Shown here: positions 1 through 12,559 of the stretch, piece by piece
Numbering within the stretch: position 1 is the first letter of the stretch
Layout: the number at the start of each line of letters is the position of its first letter
Assembly (NCBI GenBank): GCA_029204225.1
Contig: CM055094.1
Span: 15,130,928 to 15,194,927, forward strand
Origin: Diphasiastrum complanatum
Lineage: Eukaryota > Streptophyta > Lycopodiopsida > Lycopodiales > Lycopodiaceae
DNA: 64,000 nt
Reading direction: 5' to 3'
Notes under the pieces: model-generated
Databases searched by the model: none
Told to the model about the DNA's origin: nothing
The model's input: the letters and a program-made list of their open reading frames with translations, nothing else
Translations under genes and position numbers: made by a program

Positions 1-661
1 CTGTCGTGTCAAGATTCAATTTTCAAAACAGAATTTACAGAAATTAGAATGACATTATGACCCAAGTTTGAGAGAACTGCAGTAAGTTGAAACTTGAAAG
101 TTCAAAGTTGTAAGTTGTAACCTACTTGTAACTACTAACTTGTAAGTTGTAACCATATCGTGGCCAAGTGGCCCTGACCCCCTACTACCCAGGTACAAGG
201 ATCTGCTTAAGTGCTCACTTGATAGTGGACACTGGCAACTGCTTGCTAAGGAGAGTTGAGACTCAGGACTGTGAGTGACAAGTGTGGATCCGAGTAAGTT
301 GTAACGAGTTGGAACTTGCCAGTGGCCACTTGGACGTTGCCCGTTGGAACTCAAGGTTTAGAAATTAGGAGCCTGGAGTATATCTGAAACTTGACGCTTG
401 AGCTCAGAGGCTAGAGCTGAATCCTGATTCCTTGAAACTAGATTCCAGAATCCATAATTTATCATGATTCATGAATCATAACATAGTAGTAAATACAAAT
501 GCCAGGATGTAATGCGTGATGTGTCTGATGATAAATCATGATGTGTACATACTACACTGTAAACAATTCAAGAGTCAGTGCTCATCTAGTGACATGAACA
601 TCGTAGTGTCATCTACAGACTAGTAACTAGTAACTACACTGATCTAATGTACAGACTACAA

Positions 662-3600
662 TCATCTGACATCAATGAGCACTGAGCAGGCTGCAGTGAG
701 CACTCTAAGCTCTCCTACACCTGAGTCTCCTCCCACTCGCTGGTGGTCCTCCCCGCCCTCCTCGGACTCCTCATCCTCATACTCCTTTGAGGACTCTGAC
801 CCTGACGATGCCTCATACTCAGACTCAGACTCGTCCTCGGGGCTATGAGCACGGGAGCTGCTACCCTCTCCTGCCCTCCTCCTACGCTCTGCTCGAGTGA
901 CAGGCCCTGCACAGTGCACACAAAGAGGGACAAACATGTTATTGCCTGCAAATTAGTAAATTACAATTTACGATAATTAGTAACTTCAAACTTCGAAAAT
1001 TTAATTCAAGACCTGTCACCTTAGACTCTCGGTGGCAACTCTGAAACCTTTGCCACATCGATCAGATCGGGATTAACCTACGCACATGTCACAATGCACA
1101 TTGAAATCAAGACAAAATTTGGAGGGCCGAGTCCCGACAAAAGTTAAAATTTAGCTACATAGTACAGTCTATTATCTACTATGTAGTATGTAATATGATC
1201 TATTTAGTATAATAGTATCTACTAATTGCCAACTGGGTCCTGCCACTTGGGATGATGGATCACATGTTAGAATTTAGAAATTATAATTTATGGTGTACAA
1301 GTTACCTAGATAGGCTCTGCGGTGGTCTGGAGTCTACCCAAAAGTCTCAGGTTGGCGTGTACGTACACCAACCTCTCCAACTACACTAATGATAGTCGAT
1401 TCCTCTTCTTCGTGTGAATCATGGAATGGACACTCCAGTTCCTCTCACAAGTGACTGCAGTGCAGTTCTGTGAGAGAATCCTGATGGCAAGGCGACGCAA
1501 TTTGGGGACATCAACCCCAAACTTCGACCACCATGACACGGGACGTAGCTGGCCTGAATCACAGTTCAAGGGGCAGTTAGTACTTACTACTAGCAAGTTG
1601 CAACCAAGTTCCAAGTTCCAAGTTCCAACAAGTTACAATATGATTGACTAACTGTGCAGTAAAATGTGAAGTAACAAGTTTAAACTGTAATGGACCATGC
1701 CACATGGTCAGTTTATTACCCTCTCTCAAAAGCGTATGGCCAGTGGCGAACTCCAAGGTCTCCTGCCTAAAAATCTGAAGCTCATCCAGCAGGTTATCCT
1801 GCTCGCGTACATCAGGATAAACTCGGGAGATATAGGCATTCCAGCCATCCATGAGCTCCCTATCTGTGAACTGCTCCTCATTCCTCCAAAGTGGATGGAG
1901 TATGTGGGCCATGGCATGCAGGGGCCTATGAAACCACTCCCACATGCTCAACCAAAGGAGCCGGACCTCTGTAAGCCTGCAAGACACAGTAATAATAATA
2001 CAATATAGTACAATGTACAGTAATCAAGATTGAAGAGTCAAGACACAATAATAATTATACAATATAGTACAATGTACATGATAGTACATACTGCATACTA
2101 CCGTCTACATACTACATTTGAAATTTGAATCTTGATAAACCTCTCTGGGCTAATGGTCGTGCAAAGCCTCAGCTGCTCGCCCAGCCTGTCCATGAACTCG
2201 TACAAGAGGCCCAATGTGCAGCCCTCTCGATCTGTAAGGTGCAAGACAGTGTTGATGGGCTGTAGGCCCACCACAATGGATCGAGCCTCATCCCAAAATG
2301 GTGAATACATAACGGTCCGCTCGAATCTCTTACTCTTGGGCTGCTGTGACGGCCCCCACTGCGCCCAGTCAATGGCAACAACCATCTGCCTCAAGCCCTG
2401 ATGAACTTTCAGCAGTCGTTCCAGGACCAGGAACATAAATGCAAACCTGCATAGGGCACATTGCACAAGTGACAAATGCTAAGTTCTAACTTCTGACAAG
2501 AGTCAAGAGTCAAGACAATACATGGCACATGCATCATTGCATGAAATATTTACCACTACTAACTAAACAGTAAATACTTACCAAGTTCCAACAGTCTACA
2601 GAAGCGCATTTAAGAATCAAATTCGAGTTGCAACTTGCATACCTGGTGGGGGCAGGTCTCAAGACATCCAAGGTGGACTGTCTCCTGAACATGGCTAGGA
2701 CCCTAGGCTTCTTGGTGACAAATCTCACCAAGAACCGTGCAGTACGCACCACCTCCGCAATCCATGGAATTTTGGCCACATCCTCGACCAACAAGTCCAG
2801 GCAGTGTGCAGCACAAGGTGTCTAAAAGATGTGGGGGCAGGTCTCATTAACGAGCCTACCCATGGAGACGCAGTTTGATGCATTATCTGTGACCACCTGC
2901 ACAACCATACAATGCAATGTGCAATGTGAATGACTTTGGAATTCCGAATTCAAGACAAAAGTGCTAAGTGGCAACTGCTTAGACTTTAGTGAACCATAAT
3001 CCATAGTTAATCAATCCGAAATCGCCATTGAACAATGAACATTCAACATTGACATTTACAAATTAGTAATTACCTGTAACCTAATACCATTTAACATTAT
3101 AGGTAAACCGTAAATTGTAATAAGTATAATATATATACCTGTACAACGTGCTGTGGTCCGACCTCCTCAATGGCAGCTCGAATATGTGAGAACATGTACT
3201 CGCCCGTGACTGCCTCCCTAGAGGTGTCGATGGATATGAGAAACATCGTCCCCATGCATGAAGACACCAGGATATTCAATATGTGGCGCTTCCTCGTATC
3301 GCTCCAACCATCAGATATGATGGTGCAACCATACCTAGTTGAAAGTTCACAAGTGACAAGTGACAAGTCAGTGGACCGTGGTCACGACTCACTTACAGGT
3401 GACAAAACAAGATGAATCATGATAGATCTGAGAGGATAGATCTTAAATTGTAAATTTCAAATGTCATGGCAAATTCCAATGATAAATGCATTGTGGCATG
3501 CCGCCCACCACATGGCACAATCACAATGTATGAAAAGTTAAAACTTAATGTACAAAATTGAAAAATTCAAATTACAATGTACATACTTATTACTGAATAA

Positions 3601-4199
3601 TACATAATACATATCAATGATTTCAGATCAATCATCATAAAGTCTTTAAAGTTTATATTGCATAAAGTTAAAAGCAAGTAGTACGTACTGGGCCCATGCC
3701 TTCCTGAGAGGCTCTAAACAGAAGCCCGCTCATCAAGAAGCCCCTTCGTCCTCAGGTGCTCGCAAGATGGCCCCTGCCACACCTGCCCAATCGCACTCAC
3801 CGCACTCATCGCCCTCCTCCATGCTGGGGTCCTAGCCAAATGAAATGGCAGATCGCAGGTGTAGAACAATTGTCGAACGGCAACCTCTGCCTCTGCCATG
3901 GCTCTGGGAGTGAAGTTGGACACATAGTACTCCCTACCCCCCATCTGTGTAGTGCGGCCCCGTCTACCTCTCCCTCTCTTAGGTGGATGATGTGGTGCCG
4001 GTATGGTCATGGCTGGAGGTGGTGTCGAAGATCCTGCACCAGAAGGCGGGTCAGGCCGGGTACTAGGCCCTGCCTCATCTGCAGCTCTGTCCTCTGGGCC
4101 ATGGGAAGCGAGGGGTGAGCGGATGGCAACTGGGGGGCGTGATGTGGTGGCCTCTGGGTGTGTCGTCGTGACTGGATCTCGATCTGCCCAAAAAGACAA
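662..4199 (-). pseudogene. hAT transposase (DUF659 + hATC dimerisation domain), multi-exon, one nonsense codon
   Basis: Coding blocks in order on the minus strand are roughly 4199-3714, 3360-3145, 2895-2640, 2440-2150, 1970-1690, 1545-1305 and 930-680. The first has a basic KRGRGRRGR patch and ends in CEHLRTKGLLDE, the usual start of DUF659. The next carries SDGWSDTRKRHILN (first catalytic Asp), then TDNASNC (second Asp) after a clean GTGCAG/GT junction, then CAAHCLDLLVEDVAKIPW (CxxH motif). The C-terminal block [11 protein letters not shown] is the hATC domain, followed by an acidic Ser/Glu-rich tail. The family excises and reinserts the element in the nucleus. A TAG at 2822-2824 replaces the residue between HIF and TPCAAH, normally Trp, so this copy probably makes no full transposase. 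No zinc-finger BED domain is visible upstream. Exon ends other than the 3145/2895 junction are approximate. Confidence 0.8.
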
Positions 4200-4372
4200 A
4201 TTTGAAATTACAATACAATTTAGAAATTAGATGATCAATGAAATTGAAACTTTAAACTTGATGTATCATGTGAGCTAAAAGTTAAAACTTAAAACTTGAT
4301 CAATGTTTGAACTTTGAAGTGTAAGAGTCTTAGAGTTGAATGTTTACCTCTCGGTCTGGGCCCCATCCTCGA

Positions 4373-5117
<745 letters not shown>

Positions 5118-5179
5118 ATCTGAATGCGGTTCGAACCGGGTCCGAACGATTCGTTCGAACCGTGAAAGGCGGTTCGATG

Positions 5180-5873
5180 CAACCTTGCCCACTGGGGGAT
5201 CAACCCATTTCTACAAGGAGCTTTTGGACATTTTTAAGGTTAACACATACCACCTTAGAAATCGCCCACTGGGTAACACATACCACCAAGGGCCCACTGG
5301 GTAACACAAACCAGCTTAGCATTACCTTAGAAGTGGCCCACTGGGTAATGCACACCACCAAGGGCATTCTTGGGCTCCTGGGTTACCTTAGTCTGCAGAT
5401 TACATGTAAAATGTCCGTCATCTTAGAAGGCATCTCAATTAACTGGTGGTAGAACAGGTAGGATGCTATTGGCTACCCAAAAGGATAGGATTGGTCAGCT
5501 CAATTTTGGGCAGAGGTGGAGAGTGAGGAGCCTTATTTGTCCAGTCTACGAAGAGATTCATATTCTCTTTTTTGTCATCAGCCCCTTATATTCTGGTCCT
5601 TTGTAGCACTTTTGAATCAACATTATGTCACTCTTCATTCGTGTGACATACGAGCATAGGCAACATCTAGTCAAACGTACAGATGCTGGGCCGACATTGA
5701 TATTTACTCACATTAAATGTTACTTTCTCACACGGATGACTGCCAGTGATGAATTTTGAGGATTAATCAGGGACAACGGGAGGCAGCTCAAATATCGCAC
5801 ACATCTTGCTGAATGCATATAGACCTGAGAGATGTTCATAGGCTGGGCCACGAGTCAATGCCATTCTTGGGTA
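5180..5873. other. No gene seen; imperfect repeats of GCCCACTGGGTAA
   Basis: The motif GCCCACTGGG(TAA) recurs at about 5186, 5264, 5292 and 5335 and alternates with ACACATACCACC. No continued reading frame, splice-consistent exon or transposon domain is recognisable. If the gamma-carbonic-anhydrase exon downstream belongs to an intact gene, this is intron sequence. Confidence 0.6.
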
Positions 5874-6236
5874 GCAAGTCATTGCAATCATCTGTCAATA
5901 TTTTGATGCACTGGTCAAGAATCTATTACATGGAGGTCCTTAACCGACTATGGAGCCCATCTTTCAGCACCCCTGATTATCATATTGTGTAGAGTCTGGA
6001 TCTTTCCTGCATCACATACATGAATATATGAGGTATTTCTATTTGGACAATTTATGCAAGTCATTGCAATCATCTGTCAGTATTTTGATGCACGGGTCAA
6101 GAATCTAGTACATGGAGGCCCTTAACCGACTATGGAGCCCATCTTTCAGCACTCCTGATTCATATTGTGTAGAGTCTGGATCTTTCCTGCATCACATACA
6201 TGAAATTACGAGGTATTTCTATTTGGACAACTTATG
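5874..6236. repeat. Tandem duplication of a ~182-bp unit
   Basis: Copy 1 is 5874-6055 and copy 2 is 6056-6236. Both run from GCAAGTCATTGCAATC to ATTTGGACAA(C/T)TTATGC and differ by about ten substitutions and small indels. The unit is non-coding and matches no element I recognise. It lies in the presumed last intron of the gamma-carbonic-anhydrase gene. A CT array follows at 6305-6351. Confidence 0.95.
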
Positions 6237-6301
6237 CTCTTGATTTTTGCAGGGATTACCTTCGGTTAATTTGGACTTGTTTATCTTGACATCTGTGGTT
6301 G

Positions 6302-6304
<3 letters not shown>

Positions 6305-6351
<47 letters not shown>
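6305..6351. repeat. (CT)n microsatellite
   Basis: An uninterrupted run of about 23 CT units. Confidence 0.97.
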
Positions 6352-6352
<1 letters not shown>

Positions 6353-6733
6353 ACACATTGGCCTAAGTGTTTTTGTCCGATTAGGAAGCGAAACATGTGC
6401 TTCCTTAATCAAGGAGCTGGCAAAATTTCCCAACATGTCTGATTCTAATTCCTTATTGTTAAGTTTTAGAGACTGTTTTAAAATGTTTTTTGCTTCATAT
6501 TATTAGTTCAGTAAATGGATAGAAATTGCATCTCTTACATGTCCATGGATTTTGGCCCCCTGACTTTCCTGCCAGGTGTTACATTACATGCGAAAAATGT
6601 CAAATAAGCCAACAATGGAAATGATATGGAGTAGCCATCTAGCATTGTCTGAAGTGTGCACCTGTCAAGTAGGGAAGATGGTCTTTGAAACTTAATGCAA
6701 GCATGCTCTAACATCTTTTGTTTTGATCTTCAG

Positions 6734-7003
6734 ATCTGGGCAGGTAATCCAGCTCGGTTTTTAAGGAATCTTACTGAGGAGGAAAAGGCTTTCATCCTCA
6801 AATCAGCTGATAACTACAGTAGTCTTGCTGAAGTGCATGCGAAGGAAAATACGAAGTCATTTGAGGAGATTGAGACTGAAAAGCTTCTTCGAAAGAAGTG
6901 GGATCAGCAAAGTGATGATTATGATTCACATCTTGGGATTGTTCGAGAAAAGCCAGCTGTTGGGATTTTGTTTGATGATAAAGTTTCCTTGAAAGTTGCG
7001 TAA
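6734..7003 (+). CDS. Gamma carbonic anhydrase, C-terminal exon (mitochondrial complex I subunit)
   Basis: This is a terminal exon of 89 codons plus TAA, opening after the acceptor GATCTTCAG at 6733 in phase 0. The start, IWAGNPARFLRNLTEEEK, is the end of the left-handed beta-helix of plant gamma carbonic anhydrases. The conserved C-terminal helix follows: YSSLAEVHAKEN, SFEEIETEKLLRKKW and DDYDSHLGIVRE. In plants these proteins form the matrix-exposed carbonic-anhydrase domain of mitochondrial complex I. The RKKW/YDSxLGIVRE tail fits the gamma-CA1/2/3 group better than the gamma-CA-like subunits. The metal-binding histidines lie in earlier exons, which I do not find between 5180 and 6733. Either they lie left of the window, making the last intron longer than 6.7 kb and hAT-bearing, or this is a stranded fragment. 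The exon is intact and codon use looks normal. Confidence 0.85.
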   Translation: MWAGNPARFLRNLTEEEKAFILKSADNYSSLAEVHAKENTKSFEEIETEKLLRKKWDQQSDDYDSHLGIVREKPAVGILFDDKVSLKVA

Positions 7004-7457
7004 CTGAGCTCTTTTAAGAGTAGATCTCATAAGCTTGATCTACGTTTTGCCAATTTATACTGCTAAAATAATTTGTTCTCATCACAAAGTTTCCTGGTGA
7101 ATATAAATCAGAGGAATTTGTGTTGCCTTTTAACGACAAACTATTGGGTATGATATTTCCAACAATTTTATCTGGTGCAAATTTATCATTACATGATTCT
7201 AATCAATATTCCAAGTGACTTGACAGCAAGATGTTGCTGCAATGTAGCCTTTTCCTGGTTAAGTGACTTGTCATCACAGATTGTTGCGTATACATCTTGC
7301 AGTGAAACAGGTTTATTTGATTGTCATTGCTTTTAGTGGTCCTTGTAATGGTTTGAAGTTAGGTATGTTTTTGGAGCCCAGACGCACACTATTTTCTAAT
7401 CTGAGTATCAAATAAGCTTCTATTAGTTGAGCACCATTAGCAGTTTACTCTTTCTTT
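7004..7457. other. 3' flank of the gamma-carbonic-anhydrase exon
   Basis: AT-rich, non-coding sequence likely to hold the 3' UTR. I see no further gene in it. Confidence 0.5.
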
Positions 7458-8029
7458 AGGCCATTCATAGAACCCACGGTTCTCAGAACCGTGGTCCTGG
7501 GAACCGTGGTACGGTTTCTCTATTTAATTAAATAATTAATCGATTAATTAATTAATTAATTAATTACCAAATTCACGGATTTCACAGATGATTTCATAGA
7601 TTTCACAGATGATACAAATTTGACAGATTTCACATGATGTACAGATGATTTGAAAGATGATACAGATGATTTGACAGATGTGAAATCATCTGAAGTCATC
7701 ACTGATTTGACAGATTTGACAGATTTCACATGATGTACAGATGATTTGACAGATGATACACATGATTTCACAGATGATACAGATGATTTGAGTCATTTGA
7801 CAGATGATGCAGATGATTTCACAGATGATTGACAGATTTCACAGTTTTTTTTGGTCCTTCGCATATTTTTGGGGGGGAAACTAAAAAAAAATTTAATTTA
7901 TTAATTAATTAATTAATCAGTACAGTTCACCACGGTTCTGGGAAAATTTTTTAAGAACCGTATGGTTCACTGTACGGTTCTCAGAACCGTGGTGAACCGA
8001 TAACGGCTCATTAATTCTATGAGGCCATT
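7458..8029. mobile_element. hAT-type MITE with 8-bp target duplication AGGCCATT
   Basis: AGGCCATT occurs at 7458-7465 and again at 8022-8029. Between them the element begins CATAGAACCCACGG and ends TTCTATG, giving terminal inverted repeats CATAGAA...TTCTATG. Both ends carry the palindrome CCACGGTTCTCAGAACCGTGG or parts of it (7477-7497 and about 7970-7995). The 8-bp duplication and CATAGAACC terminus match the hAT family seen at 5179 and 60675. The interior is non-coding: AATT-type tetranucleotide runs on both flanks and a degenerate minisatellite of GATTTGACAGATGATTTCACA type at about 7569-7850. A 9- or 10-bp duplication (MULE) could also be read from the shared bases, but the inverted repeats pair best with 8. 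Confidence 0.85.
7569..7850. repeat. Minisatellite inside the MITE (GAT/ACA-rich, ~12-24 bp units)
   Basis: Repeated TTTCACAGATGAT, TTTGACAGATGAT and TCACATGATGTACAGATGAT units occupy the core of the MITE. The resulting Lys-Ser-Val reading frame on the minus strand is an artefact. Confidence 0.9.
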
Positions 8030-8288
8030 CAAGTCCATATCCTAGTGGGTGGTTATTGAGATGAAGGGATAACAAAGTCTATATAATGCACTATTCTCCA
8101 AGGCTCCTGTTTTCTAGAAACCTTATGGCGTTTGAAGGGAATGTATAAACCTCTAGGTATTTTTTTTTCACTTAATCAATTAGATAAACAATGCATGTCC
8201 TCTTTCTTATGTCCATGTCAGTGGCAGTCATTCGATAACATAGGGTACTTGCTGTTCCCCTGAATTTAAGTTCATATCATAGATGCAC

Positions 8289-8375
8289 TGCGTTTCTGAA
8301 ACACGTTCCAGAATCGCGTTCAGAAATGCGTTTCAGAATCGCGTTCAGAAACATGGTTCAAAAACGCGTTTTTGA
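8289..8375. repeat. Short tandem repeat of GCGTTTCAGAATCGCGTTCAG type
   Basis: About five imperfect units of roughly 15-20 bp with CGCGTT and CAGAAA cores. A related stretch (AGAAATGCATTTCTGAAAT) stands alone at about 33170, so this may be the end of a different MITE family. I find no matching second end. Confidence 0.6.
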
Positions 8376-8566
8376 ATAATCAAAAAAAATTCCAGAAACG
8401 TTTTTTTACTTTATTTTTATTTTTTGTTTTTTTTGGGCAATATGGGTATCAGATGAAAGCTCTAATTAAGAGCATAATTATTGTGTAGTTTGCTGAATGT
8501 TTCGGGTGCAGGATGGTCTAGTTTAGGTGCATTAACTTCCAGGTTTACGCTATTGCTCCTTTTAAT

Positions 8567-8570
<4 letters not shown>

Positions 8571-8648
<78 letters not shown>
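8571..8648. repeat. (CT)n microsatellite
   Basis: An uninterrupted CT run of about 39 units. Confidence 0.97.
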
Positions 8649-8651
<3 letters not shown>

Positions 8652-8767
8652 AAACAGTACTGATTCATTACACTGCTGTGAATAGGAATCATAATATATA
8701 AAATCGGGCCACATGGCACCAAAATGGGGTACAACGATGTTCCATGAACGTAATGAAAACTACACAA

Positions 8768-9644
8768 CTAAGATTTGTCAGAGTCATGGTAGGAATCATC
8801 ATCTGAATTTGTGCCTAACTGCATATCCCAAGGGTCTGCAGATGAATCGGAATTGGAGGGAGCCATATGCTGTGGTGTGGCCCTGGCTTTGCTGCGTGCT
8901 CTGGGTCTGGATCCTCCCCCTGCCTCTACCTTTGCCTCTGCCTCTCTCCCGTCCTCTGGCCCCCCTCTGTCTGCCCCCACCCCTGTGTCTACCCCTGCGT
9001 GTCTGTGTGTCAGGTGGCTATGATCCTACGCCATGGGATGGCCCTACCCACTGTGATGATGCCTACTGGCTGCCTGTGATGCTCCACTCCTATCTACAAA
9101 AAGCGAACTTAGCCCCCCCCCCCCCCCCCAACCAGAACCTCTAGGTCTCCCTCTAGGCCTACGTTTAGGAATGGTTGGCTCCTCCTCTGTCTCCACATCA
9201 GGGTCCACCAGCAGGTCATCTAGGTCATCCCCTTGTGCCTCCGCCCCCATCTCCTCGTCCTCCTCCGTATCCCCCTCAACCCACTCTTCCTCCTCCTGAT
9301 AGTCAGCCCCGAGCTCCTCTCCACCCTCCAAGCCCCCATCATCATCCCCCTCCTCAGCCCTATCCCTCTGCCTGTCTGCCCTCCTCAAACGCTGTAAAGC
9401 CCGTGCGTCAGCCTGTGCCTGTCTATAGAACTCTCTATAGATCTCATCATCCATCTCCTCCTGCATGGGTGGTGCCCGAGGAGCAACAGTTGCCGAATCC
9501 ACATAATAGGAACCTCTGCCTCTCCTCATCAGAAATCTTGGGGCAATTAGATATGCCCAATGCCCGCCCACCCGGCCCTAAATACAGGCGTCCTAAGAAT
9601 TTGGCCATCATAGCAGACAGGCACATACAATTCAAATACGTCAT
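8768..9644 (-). pseudogene. hAT transposase C-terminal tail fragment
   Basis: The minus-strand frame from about 9571 reads DDEIYREFYRQAQADARALQ, then RRADRQRDRAEEG. A strongly acidic Glu/Asp tract and an RRPRGRPRG AT-hook-like motif follow. After the poly-C slippage point (about 9116-9129) a second frame gives an Ala/Arg/Gly-rich tail ending TNSDDDSYHDSDKS. Acidic tails of this kind follow the dimerisation domain in large plant hAT transposases, and the copy at 662-937 has a similar one. No catalytic residues are present. Confidence 0.6.
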
Positions 9645-10559
9645 TTTGACATGGGCCTTTGTTTTTTTACTTGTATATATTCACAATAAATATATTATAC
9701 ACATCACTTAAAACTTCATAAAAATTTCAGCACAAACTTTGACATTCATGATTCAACTTTCAGCCCTTCCAAGTTGGCGGCTCCTCTTTGAAATTAGTAC
9801 CCATTTTTAAACTATCAAATGTCATTTTAGATTTGAAGGTCAAATGGTTTTTCAAACCGTCACTGATTAAAAGCATGACAGGCAGTCTAGACCGTCAAAC
9901 TGCAAGGCTGGTGGTAAGGTCCAAAGTTACAAAGACCTTGTTGGGACAAGATTCGCAATGCTAAAAATGATCCAATCGCCAATGAAGGCCACTGGAAAGT
10001 CCATCTACTCTATGTAAACATTGACCAACAATTTTCCTTGCTCTTTATCTAAAAGCGTAAAATTGATTATGAATATTTCAGGCAGCATAGTTTATGTTAC
10101 ATTGATTCATCAAATAGATGATTTTTTTCAGCCGTTAAGGAATAGAATAAAGACACTGAAGACACCAAGGGCAAACACATTTAGCATAATCCTTGAACAT
10201 AGAATTTCAGTGATGTATTCACTTTCATGAATAGACAAGTTACTATTGATATCCATAGCGTGGAAAAAATCTCTCAACAGTGTGTCCTTGTCAATAGTAG
10301 TTTGTATATGTTCATAAAAAAAAAGAACAAAAAAAGAAAGAAAAAGAAATCCTTATAAAAAAAAAGTGGACCCATTTTTATTTTCTTATTTTTCACATTA
10401 ATTTCCTTATGATTAATTGTTTTCTTTTTTCTATATTTTCTTTATAAAAATCAGATTGATATATTATGTCACATGCAACTCCTTTATTCTCTCCCCTTTC
10501 AATCTAGGTATTACTTGCACGTTCTCTCCCCTTTCGAAGTTTTTGATTCCTGAAGTTAA
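9645..10559. other. No gene seen
   Basis: AT-rich sequence with A-rich slippage near 10315-10370 and no conserved frame. It probably belongs to the interior of the deleted hAT copy. Confidence 0.4.
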
Positions 10560-11310
10560 GTTTTAACTGTAGTATGTACTATGTAGTCTGTTTAATGTTA
10601 GTCGATTATTTAATTACTAATGGTTAAAGCCTTTTAAAACTTTAAAGTTTTACAATTTTGATTTTGATATTTAAATTTTAATTTATTATGTAAGAAGTTA
10701 GTAGTTATAAGTTAGAACTTAAAAGTTAGTAGAGTGTAGTTACATATGTCATACAGATAATAGAATGTTTAATTTTAAAACTTCAATGTTGAATGATGAA
10801 TGATGATGACAGATGTAAGATAAATCTAAGTTTCCAACCTAAATTTTTTTGGCTTTCTCAAGAGTCAAACATTGTCATAACCTTCTTGTTTATTCTTTTC
10901 TCCGATCTCGACATTGCAATTTGGCATTTGCAAATAAGTATTAAGTTTGAACTTCAACTTTCAAGTTTCAACTTTGAAACAAAATTACAATATAAAATCT
11001 ACAATCCCAGTACCTACTACCTAGTACCTACGTACTACGTGACCGAACCCGGGTCTAGACTCTAGATAGTAGACTCTACCTAGTACCTAGCTAGTAGCTG
11101 CAGCCTGCCATTATCCATTATTCCATATCACTAATCAGTGATCACTGTAGACTGTAGTCTGTATCAGACTAGTAAGTGGACCGTGGTTACGACTCACGAC
11201 TCACTAGTTAGTAGTTAGAAGTTAGAACTTAGTACTAAGACTTAACTTTTAAGTAGTCAGTGGTGAGTCGTGACTGGTCACTAATTAGTAATAACTATAA
11301 TCTATTACAA

Positions 11311-12299
11311 CCTCCACAGGTGCCAAGGGCATGGTTAATGAACAAAAAGTAGTAACTTTGTGGCTTGTGTTTTGATAAATGTGATCACTCGGATGCATGT
11401 ATGCATGCCTATAATGGTAGTCGGAGTGCTCAACTACTGTAACTTGATTAAGTTTTCAATACTCATACGGAATGCTTGATAGAAAAATTGATGCAATCTT
11501 TTTATGACATAGTTGTTCAATGGAGGATTAGTACTTACTTATTTGTTGGCTCTTCTTATGATGCATGCTTTGGCTTTGTTGAAATCCCAACCTCTTGGAA
11601 TATAGAGGAAGGGTTAAAGGGCACCCGGTGAGGCAGAATATCCTCCCGGGCATAGAAAATTAAAAAACAGTTGTTTCGTTTTCTTGTCGAATCTAGAATA
11701 CAATTCGTAGTGGTTCGTTGGAACATACGGCCACTATAGAATTCACGGGCCCCTGTAACTCGGGTCCACGCACCACTAGCCCAAGAGAAAAATTGACAAA
11801 AAACGAGAAAAGCCGAGAAATTATCTAAGCCGTAAGAATTTCTATCAGAACAAAAACAACTAGGCAAGGTCATAATGGAAACACCTCGCAACAGTAGCCA
11901 AGGTGTAACACCGTTAGACCAATTTCGTAAAACCGCAAGCCATTGATCATTCACATGAGAGGACGAGAAAATATGCTACCATAGTTACTGGGGAATGGAA
12001 TCATAAGAAGACCACAACTATTACAATTGATGGGTAATTCGGAATCGAGGGATATGTATGACGAGCCTAACTATAAGTGGGACTAACTCTTCTAGGAAAA
12101 CAAGGGGAGAAAGCATGACATAATGTAAAAAGATTATGCATGAAAAGGTGTCCATGGCTACGAATTGTACCTAAAAGTTAGTGGGACTCGAAAACCACCT
12201 ATCTTTTGAAAGTGATAAGACGATTGAAAATCACATAGGCAATGTGATAGGACCATCCTTCTAAGAGCCATACCCTGTGATGTTCTAAAAGTTTACCTT
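11311..12299. other. Unassigned stretch
   Basis: A 132-codon open frame on the minus strand (11954-11556, containing GAWTRVTGAREF) is the only extended frame. It matches no family I know and lacks a convincing start context. The segment at 11590-11960 is more GC-rich and more even in codon use than its surroundings, so it could be a foreign fragment. Confidence 0.4.
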
Positions 12300-12559
12300 A
12301 GACTGATCACGCGTGAAATATCGACTCAATGAGCTATGATTGAGATCCAAGAGAAACAAAAATTTGGAACAAAGATCAATGAAGGTCACCTTAGCCAGTT
12401 ATATCTAGTTCTTGGACACTTCAAAACAACAATAGATGTTATCATTAGTCGCCCGAACAACCAAGGCATTTTGACTGGACCAATCCATAGTCAAAATTTG
12501 CCTGAACAATTATCATGACTCAAGATGTACAAGTTACATTTTTGCAGAGAGGATTCCAT

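Larger units (their letters stand above)
8750..11310 (-). mobile_element. Second hAT copy, internally deleted
   Basis: The left part (8768-9644) encodes only the hAT C-terminal tail on the minus strand. The right part (about 10560-11310) has the same slipped AAGTTAGAACTT-type sequence as the introns of the copy at 1-5179. It also carries a near-identical GTGGACCGTGGTTACGACTC block (11176-11195; compare 3371-3390). The DUF659 and hATC domains are missing between them. The outer ends and target duplication are not resolved, and a poly-C run sits at about 9115-9130. Confidence 0.6.

Noticed and set aside
7458-8031. MULE with 9- or 10-bp target duplication
   Set aside because: The shared bases can be stretched to AGGCCATTCA, but CATAGAA/TTCTATG termini pair only if the duplication is 8 bp. 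That ending also matches the neighbouring hAT copies.
11556-11954. 132-codon minus-strand frame as a gene or organelle-derived insert
   Set aside because: The composition differs from its surroundings, but I recognise no domain and cannot match it to any plastid or mitochondrial gene.
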